This document shows positions 8,893 to 17,767 of a stretch of 64,000 nt of DNA, one piece after another. The stretch is from NCBI RefSeq assembly GCF_040219615.1, contig NZ_JAVJSE010000033.1, forward strand, positions 1-64,000, given 5' to 3'. A model generated the notes under the pieces. The model saw only the letters and a list, made by a program, of their open reading frames with translations. It was not told the origin of the DNA and did no database searches. Source of the DNA: Thalassobaculum_A sp040219615 (GTDB taxonomy: Bacteria; Pseudomonadota; Alphaproteobacteria; Thalassobaculales; Thalassobaculaceae). The position numbers were made by a program, and so were the translations under genes. How positions within the stretch are numbered: position 1 is the stretch's first letter; every line of letters begins with the position of its first letter.

Positions 8893-8967
8893 CCTTCAGG
8901 GAGCGCCGCCGACGGTCCTTCCCGAGGCCCCGTCGCGGCGCTCCGCCCTCCAGTCAGGAGACAGCTC

Positions 8968-9432
8968 ATGAGTCGCCCCCCTCTCCCTCCGTTCGACGCG
9001 GACACGGCCGCGGTGAAGGTCCGCATGGCCGAGGACGCCTGGAACGGCCGGTCGCCGGAGCATGTCGCGCTCGCCTACACGACCGACAGCCGGTGGCGGA
9101 ACCGCGCCGAGATCTTCGAAGGCCGCGAACGGATCGTCGCCTTCCTCACCCGCAAGTGGGCCCGCGAGCTCGACTATCGGCTGATCAAGGAGCTCTGGGC
9201 GTTTCGCGGCGACAGGATCGCGGTGCGCTTCGCCTACGAGTACCACGACGACGGCGGGTCCTGGTTCCGCGCCTACGGCAACGAGAACTGGGAATTCGCC
9301 GCCAGCGGCCTGATGCGCAGGCGGATCGCCTCGATCAACGATCTGCCCATTGCCGAGGCCGAACGCCTGTTCCGCTGGCCGCTCGGGCCGCGTCCCGAGG
9401 ATCATCCCGGCCTGTCGACGCTGGGTCTCTAG
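8968..9432 (+). CDS. DUF1348 / NTF2-like protein
   Basis: The 154-residue protein has a strong ribosome-binding site (CAGGAGACAGCTC before ATG). It matches the DUF1348 NTF2-like family, with ATVK-type helix start KVRMAEDAWNGRSPEHVALAY, then TDSRWRNRAEIFEGRERIVAFL (read in parts), then YEYHDDGGSWFRAYGNENWEF. Members are single-domain cytosolic proteins that often sit beside peroxidase-like and hydrolase genes; the reaction is unknown. It is the second gene of the operon, 75 bases after the first. Confidence 0.85.
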   Translation: MSRPPLPPFDADTAAVKVRMAEDAWNGRSPEHVALAYTTDSRWRNRAEIFEGRERIVAFLTRKWARELDYRLIKELWAFRGDRIAVRFAYEYHDDGGSWFRAYGNENWEFAASGLMRRRIASINDLPIAEAERLFRWPLGPRPEDHPGLSTLGL

Positions 9433-9556
9433 GCGACTCGAAGTCCCCCGAGACCGTTTCCCGACCACTTCCCGAGACCGGCGATCGCTGTCCCGCCGCG
9501 CGACGATTCCCGCGGAGGGACCCGCATTGCCTCATCCCAAGCAAAGGAGTTCCGAC

Positions 9557-10438
9557 ATGGACACCAACCACGATCACGATCACGACTGCGGGTGCGGCGT
9601 CACCCACGAGAAGGTCGACCTGGCCCGCCGCCGCCTGATGGCCGGGGCCGCCGCCGGGGTTGCCGCCGGGATCGCCGTCGCCGCGGCCGGCACCGCCGCG
9701 GCCGGTACCGACGGAGCCGCCACCGCAGCGGCACGCGCGCTCTATGCCGATCCCGACAAGCCGGGCCTGCCGCAGGTCGACATGTCGATCGAGAACGGGC
9801 GCACGGCGCTCGTCGTGACCGATCCCCAGATCGACTTCCTCTCGAAGGATGGGGTGACCTGGGGCGTCGTCGGCGAAAGCGTCACCGAGCAGGGCACCGT
9901 CGACAATATCGAACGCCTGTTCATCGCAGCAAAGGCCGCCGGCATGCCGGTGTTCATCTCGCCCCACTACTACTACCCGCACGACCACAAGTGGCGGTTC
10001 GAGGGCACGCTCGAGAAGACCATGCATGCGATCGGGATGTTCGACCGGCTCGGCCCCCTCAACCTCGAGAACTTCGACGGTTCCGGCGCCGACTGGATGC
10101 CGCAGTACAAGAAGTACATCGAGGACGGCGAGACCATCGTCTGTTCGCCGCACAAGATCTACGGGCCCGCGCAAAACGACCTCAACCTGCAGCTTCGCAA
10201 GCGCGGGATCGACAAGGTGATCCTGGCCGGCATGTCGGCGAACCTCTGCACGCAGGCGCATCTCTACGAGTTGCTCGAGCTCGGATACGAGGTCGCCGTG
10301 GTGCGCGACGCGACCGCCGGCGCGAAGGTCCCCGAGGGCGACGGCTATCTCGCCGCCATCATCAACTTCCGGATGGTGGCCAACGCCGTCTGGTGGACGG
10401 ACGAGACGGTCGAGCGGATCGCCCGCTCCGCCGCCTGA
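9557..10438 (+). CDS. Isochorismatase-like cysteine hydrolase with Tat-type leader
   Basis: The 293-residue protein has an isochorismatase-family core. The catalytic Asp is in TDPQIDFLSKDG, a Lys is in the KIYGPAQNDL to RGIDKVILAG region, and the nucleophilic Cys is in MSANLCTQAHLYELLELGYEV (read in parts). The N-terminus is unusual: a metal-ligand-rich HDHDHDCGCG patch at residues 5-14, then ARRRLM and a long Ala/Gly hydrophobic stretch, which reads as a twin-arginine leader. If so, the enzyme is folded and metal-loaded before export. The SD AAGGAG precedes ATG 9557. The substrate is unknown; it is third in the TetR-controlled operon. Confidence 0.85.
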   Translation: MDTNHDHDHDCGCGVTHEKVDLARRRLMAGAAAGVAAGIAVAAAGTAAAGTDGAATAAARALYADPDKPGLPQVDMSIENGRTALVVTDPQIDFLSKDGVTWGVVGESVTEQGTVDNIERLFIAAKAAGMPVFISPHYYYPHDHKWRFEGTLEKTMHAIGMFDRLGPLNLENFDGSGADWMPQYKKYIEDGETIVCSPHKIYGPAQNDLNLQLRKRGIDKVILAGMSANLCTQAHLYELLELGYEVAVVRDATAGAKVPEGDGYLAAIINFRMVANAVWWTDETVERIARSAA

Positions 10439-10488
10439 CGCCGGATACGGCGTCAGAAATCCCCCGAGACACCGAAAGGATCATCCCC

Positions 10489-10974
10489 ATGAAATCCCAT
10501 TTCTCCCCTGCCGCCGTCATCTGTGCGGCGATCCTCACCGCCGCTGCGCCGGCCCTCGCCGAGGACGAGTACAACGTCGTGAACGGCCTGACTCTCGCGG
10601 GGAATCCCCTCGGGCTGCACGGGATCGATCCGATCTCGGTATTCCACGGCGAAGCTCCGCGTACCGGCGACGCGGTCTACACCGCCGCGCATGACGGCGT
10701 GGACTACTACTTCGTCTCGGCCGAAGCGCAGTCGCGGTTCAAGGCCGACCCGCAGGCCTACCTCCCGCAGTTCGGCGGCTTCTGTGCCTACGGGGTCTAT
10801 GTCGGCAAGAAGCTCGACGGGGACGTCCGCTACGCCGACATCGTCGACGGCAAGCTGTACCTGTTCGTGAACGCCGCGATCTTCGAGAAGTACCTCGCGA
10901 ACAAGGACGCGGTGATCGCCGGCGCATTCGCGAAGTGGCCGGAGATCCGTTCCACCGCCGTCGAGGACCTCTGA
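10489..10974 (+). CDS. Secreted YHS-domain protein
   Basis: The 161-residue protein has a Sec signal peptide (to about residue 24, cleavage after ALA in PALAEDEY). The YHS-type domain that follows reads HGIDPISVFHGEAPRTGDAVY, YYFVSAEAQSRFKADPQAYLPQFGGFCAYG and LYLFVNAAIFEKYL (each read in parts). YHS domains are small metal-binding modules; the single Cys in FCAYG and several acidic residues are candidate ligands. It closes the four-gene operon and probably acts in the periplasm alongside the exported hydrolase. Confidence 0.87.
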   Translation: MKSHFSPAAVICAAILTAAAPALAEDEYNVVNGLTLAGNPLGLHGIDPISVFHGEAPRTGDAVYTAAHDGVDYYFVSAEAQSRFKADPQAYLPQFGGFCAYGVYVGKKLDGDVRYADIVDGKLYLFVNAAIFEKYLANKDAVIAGAFAKWPEIRSTAVEDL

Positions 10975-10992
10975 GGCCCGGAACATCCCACT

Positions 10993-11025
10993 GGTGCGGG
11001 CCTCGGATCAGGCGAGGCTCGCACC
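10993..11025. terminator. Hairpin between convergent operons
   Basis: A 12-bp stem with one G-T pair (10993-11004 with 11014-11025) and a 9-nt loop lies just after the YHS gene and over the last codon of hyuB. It has no long U tract, so it may slow or terminate transcription in both directions. Confidence 0.5.
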
Positions 11026-12768
11026 ATTCGGCGGACGTGGCCTTCGGGACCGTTCGGCCTCCGTCGCCGCCGTGTCGACCGTTCCGTCCCCCGCCAGCAC
11101 GACGCCCCAGCGCTCGCGGATCTGCCCGGCGGTGTAGTAGCCGCGCCGGAGGTCGCGGGCGCACAGCACCGGGTCGCGCAGCAGCGGGTCGCCGTAGCCG
11201 CCGCCGCCCGGGGTCTCGACGGTGACGGCGTCGCCGGCGGCGATGGCGATGCCCTGCTCCTTGGACAGGTGCAGCGGCGTGTAGCTCTCGCCGCCGCGCT
11301 CGACCAGCACCGTGTTGGGCGCGCCGTCGGCGCCGCCGACCGCGCCCTGCGGGCCGACCCGGCCGTGGTCCATCACGAAGGAGGCGCGGGCCTTGCCGCG
11401 CCGCAGCCGGACTTTGTAGCGCACACCGAAGCCGCCGCGGGTGCGGCCGGCACCGCCCGATCCCTCGCGCAACGCGTATTCCTCGTACAGGATCGGATAG
11501 CGCTGCTCGATCACCTCGATCGGCGTGGTCTTGGAGATGCCGATGGTCGAGCAGCCGTTGCTGAGGCCGTCGCCGCCGGGGTGCCCGCCATAGCCGCCGC
11601 CGGAGATCAGGTAGCACACGAAGCCGCGCCCGGTCTGGGGGTCGAGGCCGCCGAGCGAGAAGTTGCCGCTGGTGCCGGCGGGGGCCGCGAACAGCAGGTC
11701 GGGCACCGCCCGGGTCATGGCGGCGAACACCGCCTCGGCGATGCGCTGGCTGACCTCGGCCGCGCAGCCCGACACCGGGCGTGGGTAGCGGGCATACAGG
11801 AAGGTGCCGTCCGGGTCGGCGACGTGCAGCGGCTCGAAGGTGCCGGCGTTGATCGGGATGTCCGGGAAGATGTGCTTGATCGCCAGGTACACCGACGACC
11901 GGGTGGTGGCGATCACCGAGTTCATCGGCCCCTCGCAGGGCGGCGACGAGCGCGAGAAGTCGAAGAACAACTCCTCGCCGCGCTTGGTCATGGTCAGGCG
12001 GATGAACAGCGGGGCGTCGACCACCCCGTCGCTGTCGACCACCGACTCGCCCTCGTAGACGCCGTCGGGGATCGCCGCGATCTTGGCGCGCATCTGCTGG
12101 GCGGCGCGCCGGCGCAGCTCGGCGATGGCATCGTCGACGGTATCGCGGCCGTAGCGGTCCAGCATGCCGGTCAGGCGCCGTTCGCCGACGGTCAGGGCGG
12201 CGGCCTGGGCCTTGATGTCGCCGATCCGCTGGTCGGCGATCCGGATGTTGGAGAGGATGATCGACAGGATCTCCTCATCCAGCACCCCGGCCTTGTAGAG
12301 CTTGACCGGCGGCAGCCGCAGGCCCTCCTGCTCGCTCTCGGTGGCGCTCGCCGAGAAACCGCCGGGCACCGCGCCGCCGATGTCCGGCCAGTGCCCGGTG
12401 TTGGCCAGCCAGCAGAACAGCTCGCCCTTGTAGAAGAACGGCTTGACGAACTTCACGTCCATCAGGTGGGTGCCGCCGAGATAGGGGTCGTTGACGATGA
12501 ACACGTCGCCCGGCTCGAGCTTCCTGGCGCGCTCGATCACGGCGGCGGTGCAGTCCTGCATGGTGCCGACGAACACCGGCAGCCCGTCCTCCCCCTGGGC
12601 GATCAGGGCGCCGCCGTCGCGGTGGTAGATGCCGTCGGAGCGGTCGTAGGTCTCGCTGATCACCGGCGAGAACGCAGAGCGCGAGAACGCCAGGTCCATC
12701 TCGGCGCAGACCTGCTGCAGGCCGTTCTGGATGACCGAGAGGGTGACGGGGTCGAGGGTCGTGCTCAT
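11008..12768 (-). CDS. hyuB: Hydantoinase B / oxoprolinase family protein
   Basis: The 586-residue protein is the B subunit of the ATP-dependent N-methylhydantoinase/5-oxoprolinase/acetone-carboxylase-like family. Family hallmarks include FSPVISETYDRSDGIYHRDG, VFIVNDPYLGGTHLMDVK and PDIGGAVPGGFSASATE near the N-terminus (read in parts), and GGGYGDPLLRDP near the C-terminus. With HyuA it would hydrolyse or carboxylate a small cyclic imide, oxoproline or ketone in the cytosol. Which substrate is used cannot be told from sequence. It lies downstream of hyuA, separated by 190 bases that hold a palindromic repeat pair. Confidence 0.93.
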   Translation of the reverse strand: MSTTLDPVTLSVIQNGLQQVCAEMDLAFSRSAFSPVISETYDRSDGIYHRDGGALIAQGEDGLPVFVGTMQDCTAAVIERARKLEPGDVFIVNDPYLGGTHLMDVKFVKPFFYKGELFCWLANTGHWPDIGGAVPGGFSASATESEQEGLRLPPVKLYKAGVLDEEILSIILSNIRIADQRIGDIKAQAAALTVGERRLTGMLDRYGRDTVDDAIAELRRRAAQQMRAKIAAIPDGVYEGESVVDSDGVVDAPLFIRLTMTKRGEELFFDFSRSSPPCEGPMNSVIATTRSSVYLAIKHIFPDIPINAGTFEPLHVADPDGTFLYARYPRPVSGCAAEVSQRIAEAVFAAMTRAVPDLLFAAPAGTSGNFSLGGLDPQTGRGFVCYLISGGGYGGHPGGDGLSNGCSTIGISKTTPIEVIEQRYPILYEEYALREGSGGAGRTRGGFGVRYKVRLRRGKARASFVMDHGRVGPQGAVGGADGAPNTVLVERGGESYTPLHLSKEQGIAIAAGDAVTVETPGGGGYGDPLLRDPVLCARDLRRGYYTAGQIRERWGVVLAGDGTVDTAATEAERSRRPRPPNGASLA

Positions 12769-12807
12769 GTGGTGGCTCCCGGGGTGGCATCGGACGCCCG
12801 TCGTGCC

Positions 12808-12944
12808 GTGGGTCCCGGGTCCGTCCCGCCTTCGGCGGCCCGGCCCGTCCGGAATGACGAAAGGGGGTGGGAGCGGGCGCTTCTCGTTCTCTCCGTCATT
12901 CCTGACGGGCGCGCCGCCCCGGCGCGGCCGATCCGGAACCCACC
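12808..12944. repeat. Dispersed palindromic repeat, locus A
   Basis: Two inverted half-elements (12808-12858 and 12895-12944) read GTGGGTCCCGG...GGAATGAC and GTCATTCC...GGAACCCACC, flanking about 36 bases. The same family occurs at 31069-31200, 32392-32497, 34479-34624 and 59695-59819. Here it fills the gap between hyuA and hyuB. Confidence 0.85.
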
Positions 12945-12958
12945 AGCTGCTGCGGCGC

Positions 12959-15031
12959 TCACGACGACTCTCCCACGCGCACGGTCACCAGCAGGTTGCC
13001 GTCGCGATCCAGCCGGGCCGACTGGCCGGGCTCGATCACCGTCGTCGCGTCGAACTGGGCGACGATCGCTGGGCCGTCGAACGCCGCGCCCTCGGGCAGT
13101 CGCTCGCGGCGGTAGACCGGGGTGTCGACCCGGCCGGCCTGCTCGAACCAGACCGCCCGGCGGCCGGCGATCGCGTCCTCGACCGTCGCGGCGCGCTCGT
13201 CGGAGCCGGCCAGGGCCGCCAGCGGCACCGGCCGGCGCTTGCCAAGCACCGCGGTGTGCAGGTTCACCAGCACCGGCCGGATCTCCGGCAGCTCGACGGC
13301 GAAGCGCTCCCAGTAGGCGGCGGCGAAGCGCCGCTCCAGATCCGACAGGCTCGGCTCGCCGTCCTCCAGCGCCACCGACAGGATGTGGCTCTGCCCGAGG
13401 AACTGCATGTCGACCGAGCGGCGGGCTTCGACCCGCTCGATCTCGACCGCCTCGGCCGCGATGGTGGCGCGGCCCTGCGCCTCCTGGTCGCGGAAGATCC
13501 GATGGATCTGGCCGATGTCGAGGTCGGCGAGCGGGGTGTTCAGGGTGTTGACGTAGTCGTGGCGCAGGTCGGCGACCACGCAGCCGATGGCGTTGGTGAT
13601 GCCGGGCCGGGCCGGGATCACCACATGCGGGATCGCCAGCTCGCGGGCCAGCGCGGTGGCGTGCAGCGGCCCGGCGCCGCCGAAGGCGAACAGCGCGAAG
13701 TCGCGCGGGTCGTGGCCGCGGGCCAGCGAGACCATGCGCACCGCGCCCGCCATCTTGTCGTTGGCGATCCGCAGGATGGCGGCGGCCGCCTGCTCGGCGC
13801 TCAGGCCCAGCGGGGTGCCGACCTTCGCCTGGATGATGGCGGCGACGTCCTGGACCGTGACCGGATGGTCGACCGCCAGCAGCCGGTCCGGATCCAGCCG
13901 GCCGAGCACCAGGTTGGCGTCGGTGATGGTCGGCTCTGTGCCGCCGCGGCCGTAGCAGATCGGCCCCGGATCGGCGCCGGCGCTCTCCGGCCCGACCCGC
14001 AGCAGCCCGGCATCGTCGACCCGGGCGATCGAGCCGCCGCCGGCGCCGATGGTGTGGACGTCGACCATCGGCACGTGGATCGGCATGCCGTATTCCAGGT
14101 CCAGCTCGGCGTGGATCCGGGGCAGCCCGTCGAGGATCAGCCCGACGTCGGAGCTGGTGCCGCCCATGTCGTAGGTGATGGCGTTCGGGAAGCCGGCGGA
14201 TGTCGCGGTGTAGGCGGCGGCGATCACGCCCGAGGCCGGGCCCGACATCACGGTGTTGACCGCGTGGTCGGCGGCCATGCCGGCGGCCACCGTGCCGCCG
14301 TTGCCCTGCATCACCAGCAGCTCGCGGGCGTAGCCGCGGGCCGCCAGCCCTCCGGCCAGGCGCTCCAGGTAGCGGCGCAGCACCGGCTGCACCGCGGCGT
14401 TGATGGCGGCGGTGGTGCCGCGCTCGTATTCGCGGAACTCCGAGAGGATTTCGGAACCGGCGGTGACCGCGGCCTCGGGCCAGGCGATGCGGATCAGTCC
14501 GGCGGCCCGCCGCTCATGCGCCGGGTTGGCGTAGCTGTGCAGGAAATGCACGACCACCGACTCGCAGCCGAGCACCTTCAGCCGCTCGGCCGCGGCCAGC
14601 ACCCCTGCCTCGTCGAGCGGAACCAGCACCGCGCCGTCGGCGTCGACCCGCTCGGCGACCTCGATGCGCAGCTCGCGCGGGATCAGCGGCTCGAAATGCC
14701 CGGTCAGGCCGTAGGAGGTCGGGCGGGTGCGGCGGCCGAGCTCCAGCACGTCGCGGAAGCCGCGGGTGGTGATCAGCCCGGTGCGGGCGACCTTGCGCTC
14801 CAGCAGGGCGTTGGTGGTGGTGGTGGTGCCGTGGACGATCTGCTCGACCGCGCCGGCCTCGACCCCGGCGACGGCCAGCGCCGCCAGCACGCCGTCGGCC
14901 TGGTTGGCGACCGTGGTCGGCACCTTGGCGAGCCGGATGCCGCCGGGTGCCGAGGGGTCCAGGCAGACCAGATCGGTGAAGGTGCCGCCGACGTCGACCC
15001 CGACCAGCCGGCCGGTCACGCGCTCGCTCAT
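12959..15031 (-). CDS. hyuA: Hydantoinase A / oxoprolinase family protein
   Basis: This is the partner A subunit (690 residues), an actin-like ATPase-fold protein. The N-terminal phosphate-binding loop reads LVGVDVGGTFTDLVCLD, followed by the family's HGTTTTTNALLERK and TRGFRDVLELGRR. Later comes the second phosphate motif YDMGGTSSDVGLI and the GGGSIARVD segment. I start it at ATG 15031 (MSERVTGRLVG), which has AGGA upstream, rather than at an in-frame ATG 63 bases earlier. It is the first gene of the hyuA-hyuB unit. Confidence 0.93.
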   Translation of the reverse strand: MSERVTGRLVGVDVGGTFTDLVCLDPSAPGGIRLAKVPTTVANQADGVLAALAVAGVEAGAVEQIVHGTTTTTNALLERKVARTGLITTRGFRDVLELGRRTRPTSYGLTGHFEPLIPRELRIEVAERVDADGAVLVPLDEAGVLAAAERLKVLGCESVVVHFLHSYANPAHERRAAGLIRIAWPEAAVTAGSEILSEFREYERGTTAAINAAVQPVLRRYLERLAGGLAARGYARELLVMQGNGGTVAAGMAADHAVNTVMSGPASGVIAAAYTATSAGFPNAITYDMGGTSSDVGLILDGLPRIHAELDLEYGMPIHVPMVDVHTIGAGGGSIARVDDAGLLRVGPESAGADPGPICYGRGGTEPTITDANLVLGRLDPDRLLAVDHPVTVQDVAAIIQAKVGTPLGLSAEQAAAAILRIANDKMAGAVRMVSLARGHDPRDFALFAFGGAGPLHATALARELAIPHVVIPARPGITNAIGCVVADLRHDYVNTLNTPLADLDIGQIHRIFRDQEAQGRATIAAEAVEIERVEARRSVDMQFLGQSHILSVALEDGEPSLSDLERRFAAAYWERFAVELPEIRPVLVNLHTAVLGKRRPVPLAALAGSDERAATVEDAIAGRRAVWFEQAGRVDTPVYRRERLPEGAAFDGPAIVAQFDATTVIEPGQSARLDRDGNLLVTVRVGESS

Positions 15032-15214
15032 GTCGTTCCTGTTGCTGCCGCCGGACCCTCGTCCGACCCTCCGCGTAATCTTGTTCGTATGCATATGATG
15101 TGGTCAAGGGGGGCAAGTTAGTTGATCTAGCGCAATACCCGACCGGAAAGGCACCGGTAAATTCAAGTCCGTTGTTTCTCTACGTTGCGATAGAAAAAGA
15201 TAAAGGAGCATTTT

Positions 15215-16486
15215 ATGGAGTTTTGTGAGGCAGATAAGCAAAAACTTCGAGATGCATTTTCGGTAAAACCGTCGATGAATGGAAACCTGATGACTTTCAT
15301 CGGGCTGGATGAGGTGCGGAAGCGTTTCCCGAAGCTATGGGCACGACATCGCAACAGGATCGCCGAGACATCGAAGTCGATACTCGAACAGTTCACCGAT
15401 CCGAGCACCGACATCGTGCTGCCGGTCGGCGAGGACAAGTTTGCGGTTCTGTTCACCCGTCTCGACAAGGACGAAGCGATGCTGCGCTCCGGGATGATCA
15501 AGGCCGAGATCCTGCGGCGCTTCGTCGGCGACGAGGCGCTGGGGCAGCTCGACATCCACTGCCACGCGATCGAGCTCGACTCGGGCAGCATGACGTCCGG
15601 CGTGCTGCGCGATCTGCTGGACGCCGCCGATGGCCACCGGCCGTCGCGCGCCGCGATCGGGGCGGAACGCTCGCTCCCGCAGCAACGCGCCTACCGTGCG
15701 TCGGTCGGTGAGATCGGCGCGGCCTGGTCGGTGCCGATCGACGAGATCGAGCAGCAGTTCGGGTTCGACCTGGATTCCCTGGAGTTTGCCTTTCAGCCGC
15801 ATCTCTACGCGCGGCGCGGCGTGTTCTCGATCTTCGAATGCCGTGCCGTGCGCTACAACGCTACCGGCGAGATTCTCTCGGGATACGCCGTGCTGCCGCG
15901 CGAGTGCACCCCGGACCAGGTCACGGCCGTCGACAAGATGACGCTGATGCGGGCCCGCCATGGCATCGTCGACATGGCGTTCCGCAAGCGCATCGCCGTG
16001 GTCGCGACCCCGGTGTCGTTCGAGACCATGACCACCCGTTCCACCGCGACCGAGTATCTCGAACTGCTGCAAAAGATCCCGTCCGACCTGCGGAACTATC
16101 TGGTCGTCGATGTGTGCCGGGCGCCGGCCGGGGTGCCGGAGGGACGGTTGGCGGAGATCATCAGTCCGCTCAAGCGGTTGACCCGCGCCGTGTTCGTTCA
16201 TGTCGGCTCGGCGCAGCAGTCGCTCGCCGCGCTGAAGGGGGCCGGCGCGTTCGGTGCCGGTATCAGCATGCCGTCCAAGGCCGGCTGCGACCTCGGCTCC
16301 CCCGCCTTTCTCGGCCGCTTCGCCGCCTCCGCGCACAAGCTGCGCATGCAGGCCTATGCCCTCGACGTCGACACCCAGGAGCAGGCGACGCGTTGCCGGG
16401 AGGCCGGGTTCGATTACCTGGCGGGCCGCGCGCTTGCCGAGCTGTCGGACTATGTGGGGCCGGTAACCGAGTTCCGGGCGGCTTAG
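15215..16486 (+). CDS. Degenerate GGDEF/EAL-like protein
   Basis: The 423-residue protein has a strong SD (AAAGGAG) before ATG 15215. Its central part resembles a GGDEF domain whose signature has become GEDKF (residues 72-76, in VLPVGEDKFAVLF). Its C-terminal half resembles an EAL domain: FAFQPHLYARRGVFSIFECR (residues 191-210) aligns with the usual QPIVDL...FEAL, but ECR replaces EAL. If the assignment is right, neither cyclase nor phosphodiesterase activity is likely, leaving a role as a c-di-GMP or protein-binding receptor. The similarity is by eye and distant. No signal peptide or membrane segment is seen. Confidence 0.6.
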   Translation: MEFCEADKQKLRDAFSVKPSMNGNLMTFIGLDEVRKRFPKLWARHRNRIAETSKSILEQFTDPSTDIVLPVGEDKFAVLFTRLDKDEAMLRSGMIKAEILRRFVGDEALGQLDIHCHAIELDSGSMTSGVLRDLLDAADGHRPSRAAIGAERSLPQQRAYRASVGEIGAAWSVPIDEIEQQFGFDLDSLEFAFQPHLYARRGVFSIFECRAVRYNATGEILSGYAVLPRECTPDQVTAVDKMTLMRARHGIVDMAFRKRIAVVATPVSFETMTTRSTATEYLELLQKIPSDLRNYLVVDVCRAPAGVPEGRLAEIISPLKRLTRAVFVHVGSAQQSLAALKGAGAFGAGISMPSKAGCDLGSPAFLGRFAASAHKLRMQAYALDVDTQEQATRCREAGFDYLAGRALAELSDYVGPVTEFRAA

Positions 16487-16503
16487 TCGAGGAGCATCCG
16501 GGC

Positions 16504-17235
16504 CTATAGCCGCCGCGCGAACCAGATCACCCGGCCGGCGATGGTGACCTCGTCGACGGTGCGCTCGTAGTCCTGGTAGCGCGGGTTCGCGCTCTTGATC
16601 ACCAGCTTCGCCGGATCGGTGTTCGGCACGTACTCGATCTGCTTGGCGACCAGGCCGAGGCCGTCGTGCAGCACGAAGATGCCGGGCGGCGACGGGGCGG
16701 TCCGCGAGGTGTCGATCAGCACCTTGTCGCCGGCCGAAAGCACCGGCTCCATCGAATCGCCGTCGATCGAGATGATCTTCAGGTCGGCCGCCCGGGCCCG
16801 CAGTTCGTGACGCAGCCAGTCGACGGGGAAGTACCAGGAATCGCCGAGCGCCTCGTACTCGGCCACGGCCCCGCCGCCGGCCGCCGCCGTCACCCGCACT
16901 TCCGGGACCGCGACCACGCCCGGCTCGACGTCGGGATCGAGGATCCGGGAATACACCCGGGGCCGGCGGGTGGTGACGGCGTCGACCTGCCGCGCGCCGC
17001 TGTCCCGGGGTATCGGCGGGGTGCCGTCGCGCAACGCCGACTCGTCGACGCCCAGATGCGCCGCCAGGGCCCAGCGCACGTCCTCCGGCAATCGCCGGGG
17101 CGTGCCGCGGTGCACGAACTGGTGCAGATAGGCGTGGTTCTTCCCGCAGGCCAGCGAGGCCTTCTTCAGATCGGTCGGGGGGTCGCGATGCGCGACCATC
17201 TCCAACAGCCGACGGCGGATCGGATCGAGCTTCAT
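16504..17235 (-). CDS. S24-family phage repressor (CI/LexA-like)
   Basis: From ATG 17235 the protein is 243 residues. The N-terminal helical DNA-binding part (DLKKASLACGKNHAYLHQFV) is followed by a linker and a LexA/S24 peptidase domain. The nucleophile Ser is in IDGDSMEP and the general-base Lys in GLVAKQIE. A cleavage-type Ala-Gly site is present in TAAAGGG. Such repressors self-cleave on RecA activation and release lysogenic genes. It is divergent from the small genes starting at 17387 and probably binds the AT-rich region between them. An in-frame upstream codon at 17286 would add 17 unlikely residues. Confidence 0.88.
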   Translation of the reverse strand: MKLDPIRRRLLEMVAHRDPPTDLKKASLACGKNHAYLHQFVHRGTPRRLPEDVRWALAAHLGVDESALRDGTPPIPRDSGARQVDAVTTRRPRVYSRILDPDVEPGVVAVPEVRVTAAAGGGAVAEYEALGDSWYFPVDWLRHELRARAADLKIISIDGDSMEPVLSAGDKVLIDTSRTAPSPPGIFVLHDGLGLVAKQIEYVPNTDPAKLVIKSANPRYQDYERTVDEVTIAGRVIWFARRL

Positions 17236-17386
17236 ACGCGAGAGTGTATTCCGATCACGGACCGGCGTATATGAAGAAAATTCCAATTTACCACCTATTT
17301 TAGATCGCCTATGGTCGGCTAAATCCGATTAACGCCCTGTCGCCGATAGCGCGGTGCCGGATCGATGCTGTTCCAAGGAGATCGCC
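17236..17386 (+). promoter_or_regulatory. Divergent control region between repressor and early genes
   Basis: This 151-bp gap is strikingly AT-rich compared with its surroundings (17265-17330) and separates the divergent repressor and 17387 genes, so it should hold both promoters and the repressor operators. A loose inverted repeat with TTAG/CTAA ends spans about 17301-17323. I could not identify a convincing repeated operator by eye. AAGGAG at 17375-17380 is the ribosome-binding site for the 17387 gene. Confidence 0.45.
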
Positions 17387-17767
17387 ATGCCACTTGCCCC
17401 TGGATTGCTGGTTCGAAAGCTGGTTCGCCCGGGTGGGCGTCTGACGACCGTCGTGGTGCGCCGCCGCGGTCCGGCGAGGCCGGTCGCGGAGCGGCGCCCG
17501 GACGAGGCCGCCCCCGGGAAACCCGCCTGCCCCGCTCGGGTTCCAAGCCGGGAACCGGACGGGGCGGCGGGATTCACCCCGCCGGTGGCGCGGGCGATGG
17601 CGGCGCTCGGCGGCCGGGCCAGGCCGCTGGGCGAAGACGGGATCGCCCTGGACGGCCGCCGGGCTGCCCTGGGCCGTGTGGTCGCCGAGGCCAACCGCTG
17701 TCTGAGGGCCGCCGGCCGGGCGCCGATCCCGTATCCCGGCGTCGGGCCGGTGGAGGGCCGGCGATGA
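17387..17767 (+). CDS. Hypothetical early phage protein
   Basis: The 126-residue, Arg/Pro-rich basic protein starts at ATG 17387 with AAGGAG six bases upstream. No family is recognised. Its stop overlaps the next start (ATGA at 17764-17767), so the two are translationally coupled. It is the first gene after the presumed repressor-controlled promoter, a position often used for small regulators. Confidence 0.7.
   Translation: MPLAPGLLVRKLVRPGGRLTTVVVRRRGPARPVAERRPDEAAPGKPACPARVPSREPDGAAGFTPPVARAMAALGGRARPLGEDGIALDGRRAALGRVVAEANRCLRAAGRAPIPYPGVGPVEGRR

Noticed and set aside
11269..15121. Long plus-strand open frames across hyuA and hyuB
   Set aside because: They are shadows of the two well-conserved minus-strand genes.
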